64,000 bases of DNA, from assembly GCA_022749755.1 (NCBI GenBank), contig CM040446.1, forward strand, positions 647,339-711,338, written 5' to 3'. The translations under genes were made by a program, and so were the position numbers. Below are positions 10,258 to 22,330 of this stretch, in pieces. The number at the start of each line of letters is the position of its first letter. The stretch's first letter is position 1. The notes below the pieces were generated by a model, which was not told the origin of the DNA, ran no database searches, and worked only from the letters and a program-made list of their open reading frames with translations. This stretch comes from Azadirachta indica. Its lineage: Eukaryota > Streptophyta > Magnoliopsida > Sapindales > Meliaceae.

Positions 10258-11286
10258 TACGTTTCCTCACAAGTTACCCTAATTTTCTCATTCTTTAATC
10301 TTTGCAATCTAAACCCATTTCTAATTGCAAACACTTAAAGAACCTTCCTGAAATCATAGACTTCGAAGAAAGTATGACCCCTTTGCAACTCTATCTTCTT
10401 GTTTACATCCATACTATATTCGAAACCTCAGGTGTTCGTTTCATACCTAGTTGTTGCATTAGAGCTGTCAAAGTCATTGTCATATGAGATATCACTATCA
10501 TTTCCAGACTTGTAGTCTTCTACAGCTAAATCACCATCATCATCTCCATAAGCAACAAGGTAATCTTCATTGTCCAATGCATATAACCCATTATTTGCTA
10601 CTTGTTCTACCTCTTCATTGGTCAATTAAGCAGATGCTCTTCACTTGTAGGAGTAACATTGAAGTCCAGTTTACTTGCAGTGTTTTCTACATTGGTTATT
10701 ATAGCTGTGTAAAAGGTAGGTGCATCATCTGATTCCATATCATCAAACCATGGCATACATCTATACAACTCATATTGCTTAACCCCTAAGATGCTATCAA
10801 TTTTAGTAAGTTTGGCAGTAGTGTTTGGCTCTATCCTTTCAGCAGTACAATCATCAAGCTCATTGTCATTATATACTTCATCAAGTGCAAAATCATTAAG
10901 GATGGTTAGCTCTGATACTGTCTAGAATCAACAACTTCTTCTGTTCAGTTGTTTGGTTGGATGGCTACAAGCTGTATTCTGTTATACCCCTTTTTGACCA
11001 ACTCCTCAAATGCAGCAAGCAAATCAACATCACTCGTTGAAATCAGCAACCAAATCCTTTTTGACCAAGGATACTCTACTTCGAAAGTGACACATCCACA
11101 CTCGTTGCAATGTTTATCAGACCCCAATACGCAGACGATATGATCCCATAATTGCAAAAGAGTATATGCATTTGGATAAACTCTTGCAATCTCGTGAACT
11201 CGGTTCATAATTTTGCAAAATAAATTGAACTCTTCATACTGCAAATAATAAAAAACATCAGCTACTATGAGTACATCAACTGACAA
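10258..11286 (-). pseudogene. MULE (MuDR-type) transposase N-terminal remnant, arm B copy
   Basis: Mirror of 2577-3605, read on the minus strand. The first segment (10945-11286) is an uninterrupted 113-residue frame here, including KHCNECGCVTFEVEYPWSKR and ISTSDVDLLAAFEELV. This resembles the PB1-like N-terminal region that precedes the acidic linker in many plant MULE transposases. The acidic linker is at 10428-10625, and the truncated DNA-binding segment lies at about 10258-10395. The catalytic DDE core and the SWIM zinc region are missing. It is better preserved than the arm A copy but still only a fragment. Confidence 0.65.
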
Positions 11287-11524
11287 CAGAAATGCAACAT
11301 AAATGTGCTTCGTATGCTAACTAATTGGGAATACATGCACTCAAGCTTTTTCATCATGCCAACAAATTTTGCAAACACTGAAGCCTGTTCATGTATTAGA
11401 TATACAAAAAACCCACTTCTAATTATGCTCAAAACCAGTTATTTATACATTCGCAAACCCATTGGCGTGAAAATGCTACAAAGATCCAAACAAACACAAA
11501 TTAATTGAAGCATACTGACTCTCG

Positions 11525-12000
11525 TGTGCTCGATTTTATTCCCAAAACTGATACTTAACCATGTAATATATACTTGCAAAACCCATTCAAACTTTGTTCT
11601 TAACAGGATCGGAACAACAACAATTTAATTGGAGTATATAACAGCTTGTTAATAACAACAGGGCTGTTAATATTATGCCCAAAACTGATACCTATACATG
11701 TAATATATACTTGCAAAACCCATTCAAACTTTGTTCTTAAGAAGATCGGAAAACAACAATTTAATTGAGGTATATAACAGCTTGTTAATGACAACAGGGC
11801 TGTTAATATTATGCCCAAAACTGATACTTATACATGTAATATAAACTTGTAAAAGTTATTCCAACTTTGTTCCTAACAAGATGGAAACAAAAACAATTTA
11901 ACTGAAGCATATAACAAGGTTGTTAATAACAACTGGGCTTAATATTATGCCAAAAACTGATACATATGATATACTTGCAAAAACCCATTCAAATTTTGTT
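11525..12000. repeat. Tandem array of about 130-bp units in arm B
   Basis: Mirror of 1861-2345 with the same unit order and nearly the same sequence. Each unit contains the reverse complement of the CAGTTTTGGGCATAATATTA core. Unit number is the same as in arm A, so no expansion or contraction has occurred since the arms separated. Confidence 0.85.
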
Positions 12001-12970
12001 CCTAAAAAGATCGAAACAAAGGCAATTTAATTGAAGCATACAGCAGGGCTATTAATATTATGCCGAAGACCCAGTCAAACATAAAATCTAACAAGATCAA
12101 AGCAAACAAAATTAACCAAACTATATAACAGGGTTGTTTACTACCAAAACTTATGCTTACACCTGTAACCATGGCCATCATCACCAATCAAACATGCTAC
12201 AAGTTCGAACAAAAAACCCAACGCAAGCGCACAACAGAAAATGCTCAGGGCAAAAACAAAGCTCGTAGAGATAACATATATCTGCAATAACCTACCTAAA
12301 CATGAAAGTTAACAAATCAAACAAAACCAACAGGCGCAGCATACAAAATAACATGTTTATGCCCAAAACTCAAGCCCTTTCACTGAATCGATGCTTACGC
12401 CAAATAGATTGAGAACGTCAAAATAATTAACATATCAGTATATTTATGCATATCACAAGTCAACAACCCAATATATCATCGATATAGCCATAAAATCAAG
12501 CTTCAAAAGGTACGGGTTGGAACGCTTACTAGACTTAATCGCTTCAATCTTAGGTAAACAATTATCCTTGCTTGATTGAACTCAAACCCAGCTAGGTAAA
12601 CAATTATCCTTGAAAGAATCGACTCAAACCCTACATTACAACGAGTTTCTCTCACCACATATATACTATCTAGGTGTTAAATTGGCTCGAAAATGCAGTC
12701 GATTTCCCTCCATCGATCGATCGTTGCCACCATCAAGCAAGAAATCATCTTGATTTGACAGCATATTGTGTAGTTCTCTTACATTTTGTGGGTTTTTTTT
12801 TTTTGGATTTCAAACATAGACTTGCATAACTGTGTCTTACTCTCTCGCTGACAATGTTCAAGAAACCAAAAAGAGGAAAGATGTCTAATGATTATACAGT
12901 AATACCCTCAAACCTAACCGCAATTTAACAGACTTGGATGGCTTTAGACGAAGTATTTGTTCTATTCCCC
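12001..12970. other. MULE leader-like region in arm B
   Basis: Mirror of about 896-1860. No protein-like frame. It ends at the candidate MULE terminus (reverse complement of GGGGAATAGAACAAATAC) at 12953-12970. It contains an expanded T run at about 12793 relative to arm A. Confidence 0.4.
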
Positions 12971-14141
12971 AAACTTTTTCTCAAGTTATTAAAAGGTTAA
13001 CCGTCGGGAGAGGAATACATCAAATCTCCTTAAAAAAAAAAAAAAAGTAAAAGAAATATCATAAAGAAGTGAAAAAAATAAGAGAAAAATTTACGAATTA
13101 CAAAGTCAAGAAGTTAAAAAAGAAAGGATCTAGCCCTTAAGATTATACAGTTTTTGACATCTTTTATTAATTTTTGGATTAAGAGTGGATAGAATGTGGA
13201 AATTGAATATAATAAAATAAAATAAATATTTTATATTTTATATTTATTAATTATAATTTTTTATATTTTATATTTTTTTTTTTTTCTCTTTCTTATTTTG
13301 TAAAATCTTTGAACTTTTTTTTTTCTCCTTTTTATTATATTTTCTCTCCTCAAACATTCTTAAAAATTTTAATAATTATTTATATGTTAAAAAATTGAAA
13401 AATTTATTATCAAAATATTGAAAAAAAAAAAAAAAATAGCTATTAATTTTGATCAACTAAATAATCTAGTAACAACAAAAATAAATCGTAAATTTATTTG
13501 TAAATATATTATAATTTGAAATTACATATTATTTCCTTAACAACAATAGTAATATGGTAATAGAATTCTTCCATTTTTTTTGTACTAATTAAATGCACAA
13601 AAATAAATTTATATATTAAATTCAAACATTAAAAGCCAAAAGTTTAGGTATGAAGGGTTTCAAATTTTAGAACCAAGCTTTATATGTATTCTCGCGAATT
13701 AAATAATTCTTTTGAAAGATTTATCAATTATGATAATTTTTAAAGTTTTAAATTATGACTAATTTAGTTGTGACTTTTATGGTACCTCCCATAATTCATC
13801 CTATAAAGTTTGAGAAGATTTTACCCTAATTATTTTTAAAAATGGTGAAAATATGTTTGATATAATGTATGAGAATAATAAAATAAAAATGTGTTTGACT
13901 AAAATTGCATTTAAAATAGTTTTTTTATTACAATTGTAGTAATATATAATAAATAATGGTGATAAAAAATAATAACAAAGTTCTTTTACATAACCAAACG
14001 TGTTTTTTGTGAAGAATCAAATCATACTCCTAAATTAGCAATCCATTCTAATTCTATAAAAATTAATAACGCCTAAAAACAAAACTAACAAAGATAGAAT
14101 TAATGTGCTCTAGTTAGGCCTTGGATGAAATTGGAGCTTGT
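12971..14141. other. AT-rich outer arm B and 3' flank of prolamin-like gene 1
   Basis: 12971-13874 mirrors the window start. 13875-14141 is outside the visible palindrome and forms the 3' flank of the minus-strand prolamin-like gene. The segment from about 13745 to the gene is collinear with 61570-61947 upstream of gene 4 in the plus direction, showing it is ordinary cassette flank. No gene seen. Confidence 0.6.
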
Positions 14142-14795
14142 TCAAACTGCCTTGGGTGCTGGTGTAGACTCGACAACCCTAGCACAAGTGCTTTTCAACA
14201 ATGGGGGAAAGAAGGGATTAAATGGGAACATCTTGGGCCAACAATTATCATTGATTTCAGTGACAACCTTGCAGCAAGCAGGACCAATACTACTGAAAAT
14301 TTGGGCACTGGTGAGTGCTCTGTAAATCTCTAAAGCACACCCTTCTGTGTTTGTAATAGATTTCCAGCATTCTGTAATCTCAGTCTCATTTAACAGTAAT
14401 GGCAAGGGCACCTTGCCGGCGGCATTTGTTGCAGCTGCTGCTTGAGGTGAAGGTGCAGAACAGAAATTCTTCAGCAATGGAGGAAAAAATGGATTTAATG
14501 GGAACATCTTAGGCCAACAACTGTCATTGACTTGATTAATGGCACTGCAACAGAAAGGACCAATCTTTCCAATTTGGCAATGGGAAAGTGAGTCGTGAAT
14601 CTCCCTGAAACAACCTGGAATGCTTCTTAGGGATTCCCAGCATTTTTCAGCGCCTTCTATAGGTGGCAATAAGCCTGGAATTTGGATGAATGGCCGTGCT
14701 GGCTTGAAATGCGCTAGTCCTGTTGAGACCAATATTGCTATGCAAGCCACAACCAACATCATAGAACCTGTATTTGATGATGATATTTTTGCCAT
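14142..14795 (-). CDS. Prolamin-like (ECA1 gametogenesis-type) secreted protein, two domains, gene 1
   Basis: Intact 217-residue frame without introns. Residues 1 to about 28 form a signal peptide (hydrophobic MMLVVACIAILVSTGLA), so the product is probably secreted. Two homologous domains follow, about 50-112 and 141-204. Each has six cysteines in the pattern CW...GC..EI...IG..CC..I...CWPKMFP.NPF.PP.L...C, which fits the Prolamin_like/ECA1 family (PF05617) of plant reproductive, often egg-cell or embryo-sac, secreted proteins. An Ala/Pro-rich linker (about 113-135) separates them. Cys73 in domain 1 is additional and absent from the other copies. A TATA box lies about 85 bp upstream. Family assignment is fairly firm; expression and role are inferred. 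Confidence 0.88.
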   Translation of the reverse strand: MAKISSSNTGSMMLVVACIAILVSTGLAHFKPARPFIQIPGLLPPIEGAEKCWESLRSIPGCFREIHDSLSHCQIGKIGPFCCSAINQVNDSCWPKMFPLNPFFPPLLKNFCSAPSPQAAAATNAAGKVPLPLLLNETEITECWKSITNTEGCALEIYRALTSAQIFSSIGPACCKVVTEINDNCWPKMFPFNPFFPPLLKSTCARVVESTPAPKAV

Positions 14796-14876
14796 TAGAA
14801 AAGTATTTTGCTGCAGGTATTGTGTGAACTAGAGGGATGTGTTTACTTTGTGATTCTGAAGACGAAATTTGTTCGG

Positions 14877-14884
14877 AATTTATA
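14877..14884 (-). promoter_or_regulatory. TATA box of prolamin-like gene 1
   Basis: TATAAATT on the minus strand, 82-89 bases upstream of the start codon, inside TTCTATAAATTCC. The same element at the same distance is conserved upstream of genes 2 and 4. Confidence 0.65.
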
Positions 14885-16003
14885 GAACGTCGGATGGAGT
14901 TACTTGTCTTGAAATATTTATTATAATAAATTAAGATAGCAGCTCTAATAACATTACTTTATTTTAAAATCCCTTCTATTAAATAGTTAAAATGGCATCT
15001 CTTGCAATAAAGTAATAAACATTCATGAATAAACTTTGTTTTCCTTCATTTTGCGCGAAAGGCTAGACTAGTCTTTAAAGATGAATTAATAAATAAATGC
15101 TGACACTTTTGGGCAGCATGCAACTGAAAACTTAATTTTTTTTTGTTTCTTCGGTATAAGAATATATACAATTAGATTTCAAAGAGGGTTTTGTAAAACA
15201 ACCTGAAGTTCATTTCAGCTCAGTTTAATATAATGTATATTAATTTTTAACGAACTCACTATTTCTTTAAAATCTATTAAATTTGAAGAGGAATAGGTTA
15301 TGAAATATCTCTGCACATTGGTTTAAAATTGATATATGTAGTTTTGAAGTTGTAATTGTTGTTTTAAAATAAAAACACTAAATGTCAAATATTATTAATA
15401 AAGTGAATTTTATTAAAAATTAGTATTATTGAACACTTTTTTAACTTTAATTTTAAACTTGAATAAAATTCAACAATAAATATATCCTAAGATGAGTAAT
15501 AATTGATATATTTAATTTTAAAAATGTTATTTTAAGCAAACAATTAAATATTTAAGGCATGAAAGGAATAACATAGAACAGAATAATCAACATTATAACC
15601 AGTTTGACGTCATGAAAGTAGGTATCTTTAAAATTTGTTGGCAGCTAGTTTCCCAATCTATTGTATGAACAGGTTTGCAAATCAACATTTGAATATTTAA
15701 ATATTGTTCGGATCTTAATTTAGATGGTATGAGATATGTTTAACACTCTTTGATTATCTTCAATTTTAGTAAGCCAAAGTTTGACGTATGTTTCTCACCT
15801 ATCTAAACCCTTAAAAAAATCTTTGAATATTTAATTTGACAGTGATCAGTTTTCTAATCTTTTAAGATATGTGAATTGATAATATGAATGCATGTTTAAA
15901 TAACTCCCAAGGTCTAATATTAATAATTTTTATTGTTTTGAAAGCATTCAATTTCATTTAATGTTTTCAGTATTAGAAAGAGTTTTGCTTAACGTATCCT
16001 TAA
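14885..16003. other. Upstream flank of prolamin-like gene 1
   Basis: Non-coding. It aligns, with more divergence than the other copies show to each other, with 31173-32290 and 62656-63790, so about 1.1 kb of promoter-side sequence was duplicated with the gene. The landmark AAATATTTAAGGCATGAAAG near 15546 recurs at 31833, 54690 and 63308. Confidence 0.75.
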
Positions 16004-16269
16004 CATAAAACCTAACTCCATTTTCAATGCTTACTTCTATATTATATTTAAAGAAAACATTTGTATAAAAGGAACATTTCTAATTTTTTTTTTTCTATTT
16101 CAATACAATAACAAAATATTTTAAATTATATATGCCACTAAAATAATACAATAATTGCCTCTCTAATTTATAATTTAAAATTCCTTGAGGAAAAAAACTT
16201 ATATTTTAAAATAAATATAAATTCGACGTAGTGCTAGAGATTTGACCTCGTGATCTCTTGTTTAAATCT

Positions 16270-17340
16270 CCAAAAACTTTAAGTTAATGAGAAATTAAGA
16301 TTTATAGGAACTTATTTTTTTAAAATACTTTTAATATATATTAACCAATAAATTGATACTTTTATCAAATTTGTATGGAGTCCAATATCAATAAATTATC
16401 ATAAAATCATTTTTTTCAAGTATCATAAACAAATTAATAAGCCTAAAATTTGTAAAATCCAAATTTTATTTTATTTTATTTTTTGTAAAGAGAAATCGTT
16501 AAAATGGAGACAAGGCTGGAATGAGAAATCTTGGTCCAAATATAGAAAAGAACTAACTATGGGTATTCGTGATCTATTGCCATCCCTACTACTAGTATAT
16601 ATGAATAGTGGAGATTAATTGTTAAAATTAGAAAAATTATATCCAAAATTTTTATTTCACTAAAGTTCTAGAACAAAAATATTAATAGTATATCTAATCA
16701 AACTAATGGAAGTTCGACTTTCAATAAGTCAACGAATATTTATGTAATTCTTGAAACTCCAAACTATATATATTCACCTCCCCAAAATTTAGGTTTTTTG
16801 CACTTTTCCCAAATCTCAGTGGTATATATTAATTTCTGTAGGAATATCTTTATAAAACTTCTATTATAATAACCATTTAGTAAACAGAAGATAAATAAAA
16901 AAATTAACATAATATTTTGATTTTTAAAGAACAAACTTTAATTAGCAAATCAACTAACATACATCATTTTTCTTTTTCGATGCTTTGGAGTAAAAGGTAA
17001 AGTATATAATTAAGTTATTAATTGATTATTGAATTTTACAGTTTGTGTAGTCATATCATGCAAACACAAGTAAAGAACAAGTCACGTAAAGATTTAGAGA
17101 AAAGGGTGAAGTAAACATTTCAGATTGAAGAAGATAAAGGTAAAGTAATCACTCCAAATTAAAATTTCATGGAAGGATGTAGCAATAAATTGACTTGACT
17201 ATTCGATCATTCACAAAATAAGATATTGATACGACTCTTATGAAATAATTTAGATTATTTCAGTACCTTTTTCTAGTTAGGAAGGAAATAAGCTTATTAT
17301 CATTGAATACTTATATACATATATATATATATTTTTTAAT
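16270..17340. repeat. Internal direct repeat of block Y, first unit
   Basis: Matches 21030-22330 at roughly 75-80% by eye. Shared landmarks in order: AATCTTGGTCCAAA, CTATTGCCATC.CTACTA, TTTTTATT.CACTAAAGTTCT, CAAATCAACTAA, TGTGTAGTC and GGGTGAAGTAAACATTTCAG. Most of this unit is deleted from Y2, leaving the second unit there as the only full copy. Confidence 0.75.
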
Positions 17341-18129
17341 TGTTTATCTGTGTTGAACAATACTAATATTCAGTGGATCTATTTACACCATAAAATTTAC
17401 TTTGACAATTTATTTGTTTATTTATGTTGAATAATGTGAATGTGAATAAAATGAATATTGTTTAGTTGTTTAGTTGTGTTGATTCTGCCATACTTTTACA
17501 AGGTTTATTTCCCAAAAGAATATAAAAAAAAAAAAAAAAAAAAAAAGCCAACACCCTTGTTGTTGTCGCCCAACCTTTGTATTCACTTTGGGTAAACGTG
17601 GTAAGCATTGTATCTCCTTAGAAAAGGGGTGAGGTTATTTGCCCCATAAATAGTACTTTGAATACTTGTATTGAAATAACATTTCATATTAGACAAACAA
17701 TTAACCTTATGTGTGATATTAGCTAATTTAATAAAATTAATAAACCAATTATTATTATATCTTATACTGTATTATATGTTAAAATTTATGATTTTATTAT
17801 TTAAGAAAATAAATAATGAATAAATAAATAAATTTTTATTTTTCTTCTCTCCATCAACTATAGCAAATATAGAATAATGTTTGATAGAACTAAAATCGGG
17901 AAAACTCACATTTCACATGGCTCAAATGCTTATTTCTTTTCTTCCTTTTTTTTTTTTTTTTGAAAATTGAAGCTAAACAATTCTTTTATTACTCCTAATA
18001 TTGTTATGTTTAATGGTGATTTGAAATTAAGAGGGACACTTTTGATAACTTACAACTCAAGTTATATGTAAAGATTGTTAATATATGTAGAGACAAATAT
18101 AAAAATAATAACTCTTAAAATTAATCAGT

Positions 18130-18290
18130 GCAAATTCAATTTTACAGTTTGTGTACTTAAGTCACACAAACACAACCAAATAACAAGTTTTTAAAGATTT
18201 AGAGAAATGAGTGAACTAACAATTTCAAATTGAATAAGATAAAGGCAAAGTGATCAATCCAAAAATTGAATTCTCATTGAGCATCTGGCA
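18130..18290. repeat. Diverged short copy of the Y repeat motif
   Basis: Contains the same run of landmarks (TTTTACAGTTTGTGTA, CACAAACACAA, AAAGATTTAGAGAAA, AAGATAAAGGCAAAGTGATC) as the ends of the two long Y units. A further copy sits at about 19440-19690. It indicates older tandem duplication within block Y. Confidence 0.6.
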
Positions 18291-21029
18291 ATAAATTAAG
18301 TTCATTATTCAATCATTCACAAAACAACACATTAATAGAATAAATAATGTTTAATTATCAGAACCATAAATTTTCAGAGAATAAAAATAACCAGTTGATA
18401 TTAAACAAAATGAACAATTTATAGGCAATTATTTAATTTATTTTCATATAGTAATATAAAATTAAGAAAGACAAAAAGGAACTGCAAAATATTTTTTTTT
18501 TCACTATTTTGGTTCCTCGTTTACCCAAAAAAAAAAAAAGTTTTTCTGCAAAATTGATAAGAAATATAAAATTTTAAAATTCTTTAATATATTTTCTGTA
18601 CTATTTTTGGTCAATTTTATTAAGAATTGGAGCTATAATTTATGAAAATGTTTAATTATTTTAAACTAATACTTATTTTTATAAATTAAAATGATTCAAA
18701 ATAAGTAATGAAAATATTTTTTTTTTTTTTTTTTATAAATTAGTGAAAAAATTTGGAGAACATGTATAAATCAAATTTGATATTTTATTCTAACATAATT
18801 ATTATAAGTTGTAATATTAAATAAATTGTATCCACGAAAGTCATGATTATTTTCAGTTATTTAATTTTTATTAAATATTAGAAATCCATTGTTTATTTTT
18901 AGTAATTTTTTGTCAAAATAAGTGAATTGGTAATTTGATGTACAAAAAATTTCTTTGTATGATTATTATTGTTGAGAAGAAATGAATAACTGATTTATAT
19001 TATAAGATTTGACCAAAATTGAGAATTGTGGGTAATTGATGTTAATGAAAAATTGAGAATTATAGGGATTGATTTTTTTGAAAAACTTTAAATATCTATT
19101 TAAACCAATAAATTTGGTATTTTTCTATAAAATTTCTAGTGAGTTCAATACTACTAATTTCTTATAAAATTATTGTTTAAATTATTCTAAAGCATGAGTT
19201 TAAAACGGTACATCTATCCCAACCTTCTTAAGAATGACGGCATTTGTAATTTTTCCAAATTTTAGGGTCGATGATAAATTATTCTAAAATATCTTTATAT
19301 AACTTCTATTAAGATCATGTTTTTATTTTTAAAAAAAGACTTAAATTGGCAATCGGCTAACAAATGTGATTGTTCTTTCTGGTTCTTTTCTTAATTTCTA
19401 GTAAAAAATTTGCCTTTAGATAATCAAATTAAATTACTAAAGTAGGGCTTACTACTTGTGTAGTCAAGTCACACAAACAAAAGTAAAAACCAAGTTATGT
19501 AAAGTTTTAAAACAAAGGTAAATGTAAATATATAATTCATGGTTTAATTTTACAGTCTCAATAGCAAAATCACAAACACAAGTAAATAATAAGGCATGAA
19601 AAGATTTAGAGAAAAAGTTGAAGTAATCATTTTATAATGAACAAGATAAAGGTAAAGTAATCACTCCAAATTAAATTTTCATTGAAGCATTTTGAAATAA
19701 ATTAATTTGACTATTTAATAAATCACAAAACATGATAATGATAAGATTCTCCTTTTGAATAATTCACTATCTTTTACTAATTAGGAAGGAAAGAAGCTTC
19801 CTTACCTAGTTAGGAAGAAAAAGAAGCTTATTATTGTTGAATAATTATTTATATAAGATTTACTTTGAATACTCATATTTCAATTAAAAAATGTATTACA
19901 AAAATACCAATTCTGTAATGTATTATATATATTAAGGAAATTTATTTTTTTTTATAAGGAAAATTACTTTTTAATGCCTATTTCTGCATAATAAATAGTA
20001 ACATGCGAAATTTTATAATTACTACATGATTTTAGATCCCAAATCTATCCATAGGCTATAAAAAACAATAATATCATGGATTTAAAACTTCAGACATTTA
20101 TAGAAAACATTATATTACATAAAAATGTACAACTTTCCTTCCTTAAAGATTAATATTTTTATTTTTAATTAATTTTAATTTTTTTTTATTTTAAAAAGAA
20201 AAAGTATATCACATAGAAAATTGGCAGTTTGACTATGACTTTTACGAATAATATGACATAAAATTAAAAAAAAATAAAATAATTATGTATACGTATATAA
20301 TTTAATTATTTATTTGTATTGAATAATATGAATATTAGTGGATCTATTTGCACCTTAAAATTTACTTGAATGCTCGTACTTTTAAAAAAAAAATTCTATC
20401 ACAAAAATATCATTGCGTAATTTATCATATTAAAGACAATTAATTTTTTGCACCTATTTCTCCACAGTAAATAATAATATGCAAATTCTATCACTATTAC
20501 GTGATTTTAAATCCTAAGATCTGTCCATACGTTATAGAAAACTGTAATATCACGAATTAAAATAATTTTAAATGCCTACAAAACATTATATACTTAATTT
20601 TTTATTTTAATTAATTTTATAATTTTTATTTTGAAAATAAAAATTATTGGCGTTTGACGAATAGTTTTATTAGTGAATAGAAAAAGTTAAGATAAATAAT
20701 AAAAATATTTTAATTAAGGTCATTTAGATGCATATAAAGGTATATAGGATAAATTTTAATTTTTAAGTTTTTTGTTAAGTGGTTGAGGAGTAAAAGAGTA
20801 CTCAAAATAGATTTTAGCGTGCAAATAGTTAAACCAACTAATCATAAAGGTTTATTTATAAAATTGGTAGATTGACTATGAAATTCAGTAATAACATAAC
20901 CAATAATTTTTTATTTAATAGAAAAATTAATTTGTACGATTATCATGGCTGGAAATATGTGAGCAACATATTTATATGATAAGATTTGATGAGAATTGAG
21001 AATTGTGCATACTTTATGTTAATGAGAAA

Positions 21030-22330
21030 ACTAATAATTGTAGGAACTTATTTTTCTTAAATACATTTTTTTAATCTTAAAAAAAAATTTGGCGGCAAGT
21101 AACCTAACCCACAAAACACGAAACTTTTACCTCTTAAAAGATGGGTTGAAAGCATTAGGCATACTCCAAACCACTTCAGCTACGCCCAAACGGCATGTTT
21201 CTTAAATATTTTAAATATGTATTTGGACCAATAAATTTGATGTATTTATAAAATTTGTATTGCGTCCAGTGCTATTAAATTACTATAAAATTATTTTTTC
21301 AAGTATCCTAAACTAATTAATGATCTTAAAAATTTGTAAAATCCAAACTTTTATTTTATAAAGAGAAAAGGGATCAAATAGCGGAAGGTAGGAACAGGGA
21401 ATCTTGGTCCAAAGCAGGACAAAAAACTAAAGACTGGCATCCGTGAACTATTGCCATCTCTACTAGTATAATATGAATAATAGAGATTAATTTTAAAATT
21501 AGAAAAACTACATCCCGAATTTTTATTCTACTAAAGTTCTGGAACAAAAATATCAATATCATACCTAATCAAACTAACGGAAGTTTGATTTTCACTAGGT
21601 CAATGGATGTCTATCTATTTCTTCAAGCACAAAAATGTATATATCCACATCCTCAAAATTTGGGATTTCTGCATTTTTTGTAAAATCTCACGGGTATATG
21701 TTAATTTCTCTTAGAATATCTTTATGTAACTTCTACAATAATAAGCATTTAGTAAAAAAAAAAAAAAAGGCAAACAAATTAACATCATATTCTGATTATT
21801 AAAAAGCAGACTTAAATTAGCAAATCAACTAATAGATATCATTCTTCTTTTTCGTTGGATTCTTTCCTTAATTTCAAATAGATAAGATTGCTTTTATCCA
21901 AATTAAGATACTAAAAATAATTCTTATAGCTTGTGTCTACTCAAGTCACATGGAAAGTTAAAGAACAAGGCATGTGAAGTTTTGGATTAAAGGGTAAAGT
22001 ATATAATTAAATTAAAAGTTGATAATTGAATTTTTTACAATTTGTGTAGTCCTGTTATGCAAACACAAGCAGAGAACAAATCAGGCAAAGATTTAGAAAA
22101 AGGGTGAAGTAAACATTTCAGATTGAACAAGATAAAGGTGAAGTAATCACTCCAAATTGCATTTTCATTGAAGGACGTTGACATAAATGGAGTTGATTAT
22201 TCGATCATTTCAAAAAAAAAAATAAGATATTGATGAGATTCCCTTTTGAAATAATTTAGATTATTTGATTGCCTTTTCTTAGTTAGGAAGGAAAAGAAGC
22301 TTATTGTTATTGCATAATTATACATACATA
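21030..22330. repeat. Internal direct repeat of block Y, second unit
   Basis: Partner of 16270-17340 with the same order of landmarks. The Y2 equivalent lies at about 42280-43600. A minus-strand frame at 21374-21562 recurs in Y2 but is hydrophobic low-complexity sequence and is not considered a gene. Confidence 0.75.

Larger units (their letters stand above)
9516..13874. repeat. Inverted-repeat arm B, right arm of the giant palindrome
   Basis: Reverse complement of 1-4344. This arm is in the same order as the cassette seen elsewhere (X block, LINE tail, outer AT-rich flank, prolamin-like gene), so arm B is probably the resident copy and arm A the inverted duplicate. The alignment ends here only because arm A reaches the window edge. 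Confidence 0.93.

Noticed and set aside
14125..14832. Plus-strand frames opposite prolamin-like gene 1 (also 30827-31141 and 62306-62599)
   Set aside because: They are antisense shadows of the minus-strand genes. Only the minus-strand product has a signal peptide and the cysteine pattern.
17520..17547. Long A run as a possible poly(A) tail of a retroposed gene
   Set aside because: No gene-like sequence precedes it and the region is generally A/T-run rich. The shorter copy in Y2 shows ordinary slippage.
21374..21562. Hydrophobic minus-strand frame also at 42678-42866
   Set aside because: Low-complexity AT-rich sequence in a non-coding repeat. The second copy is present only because the block duplicated.
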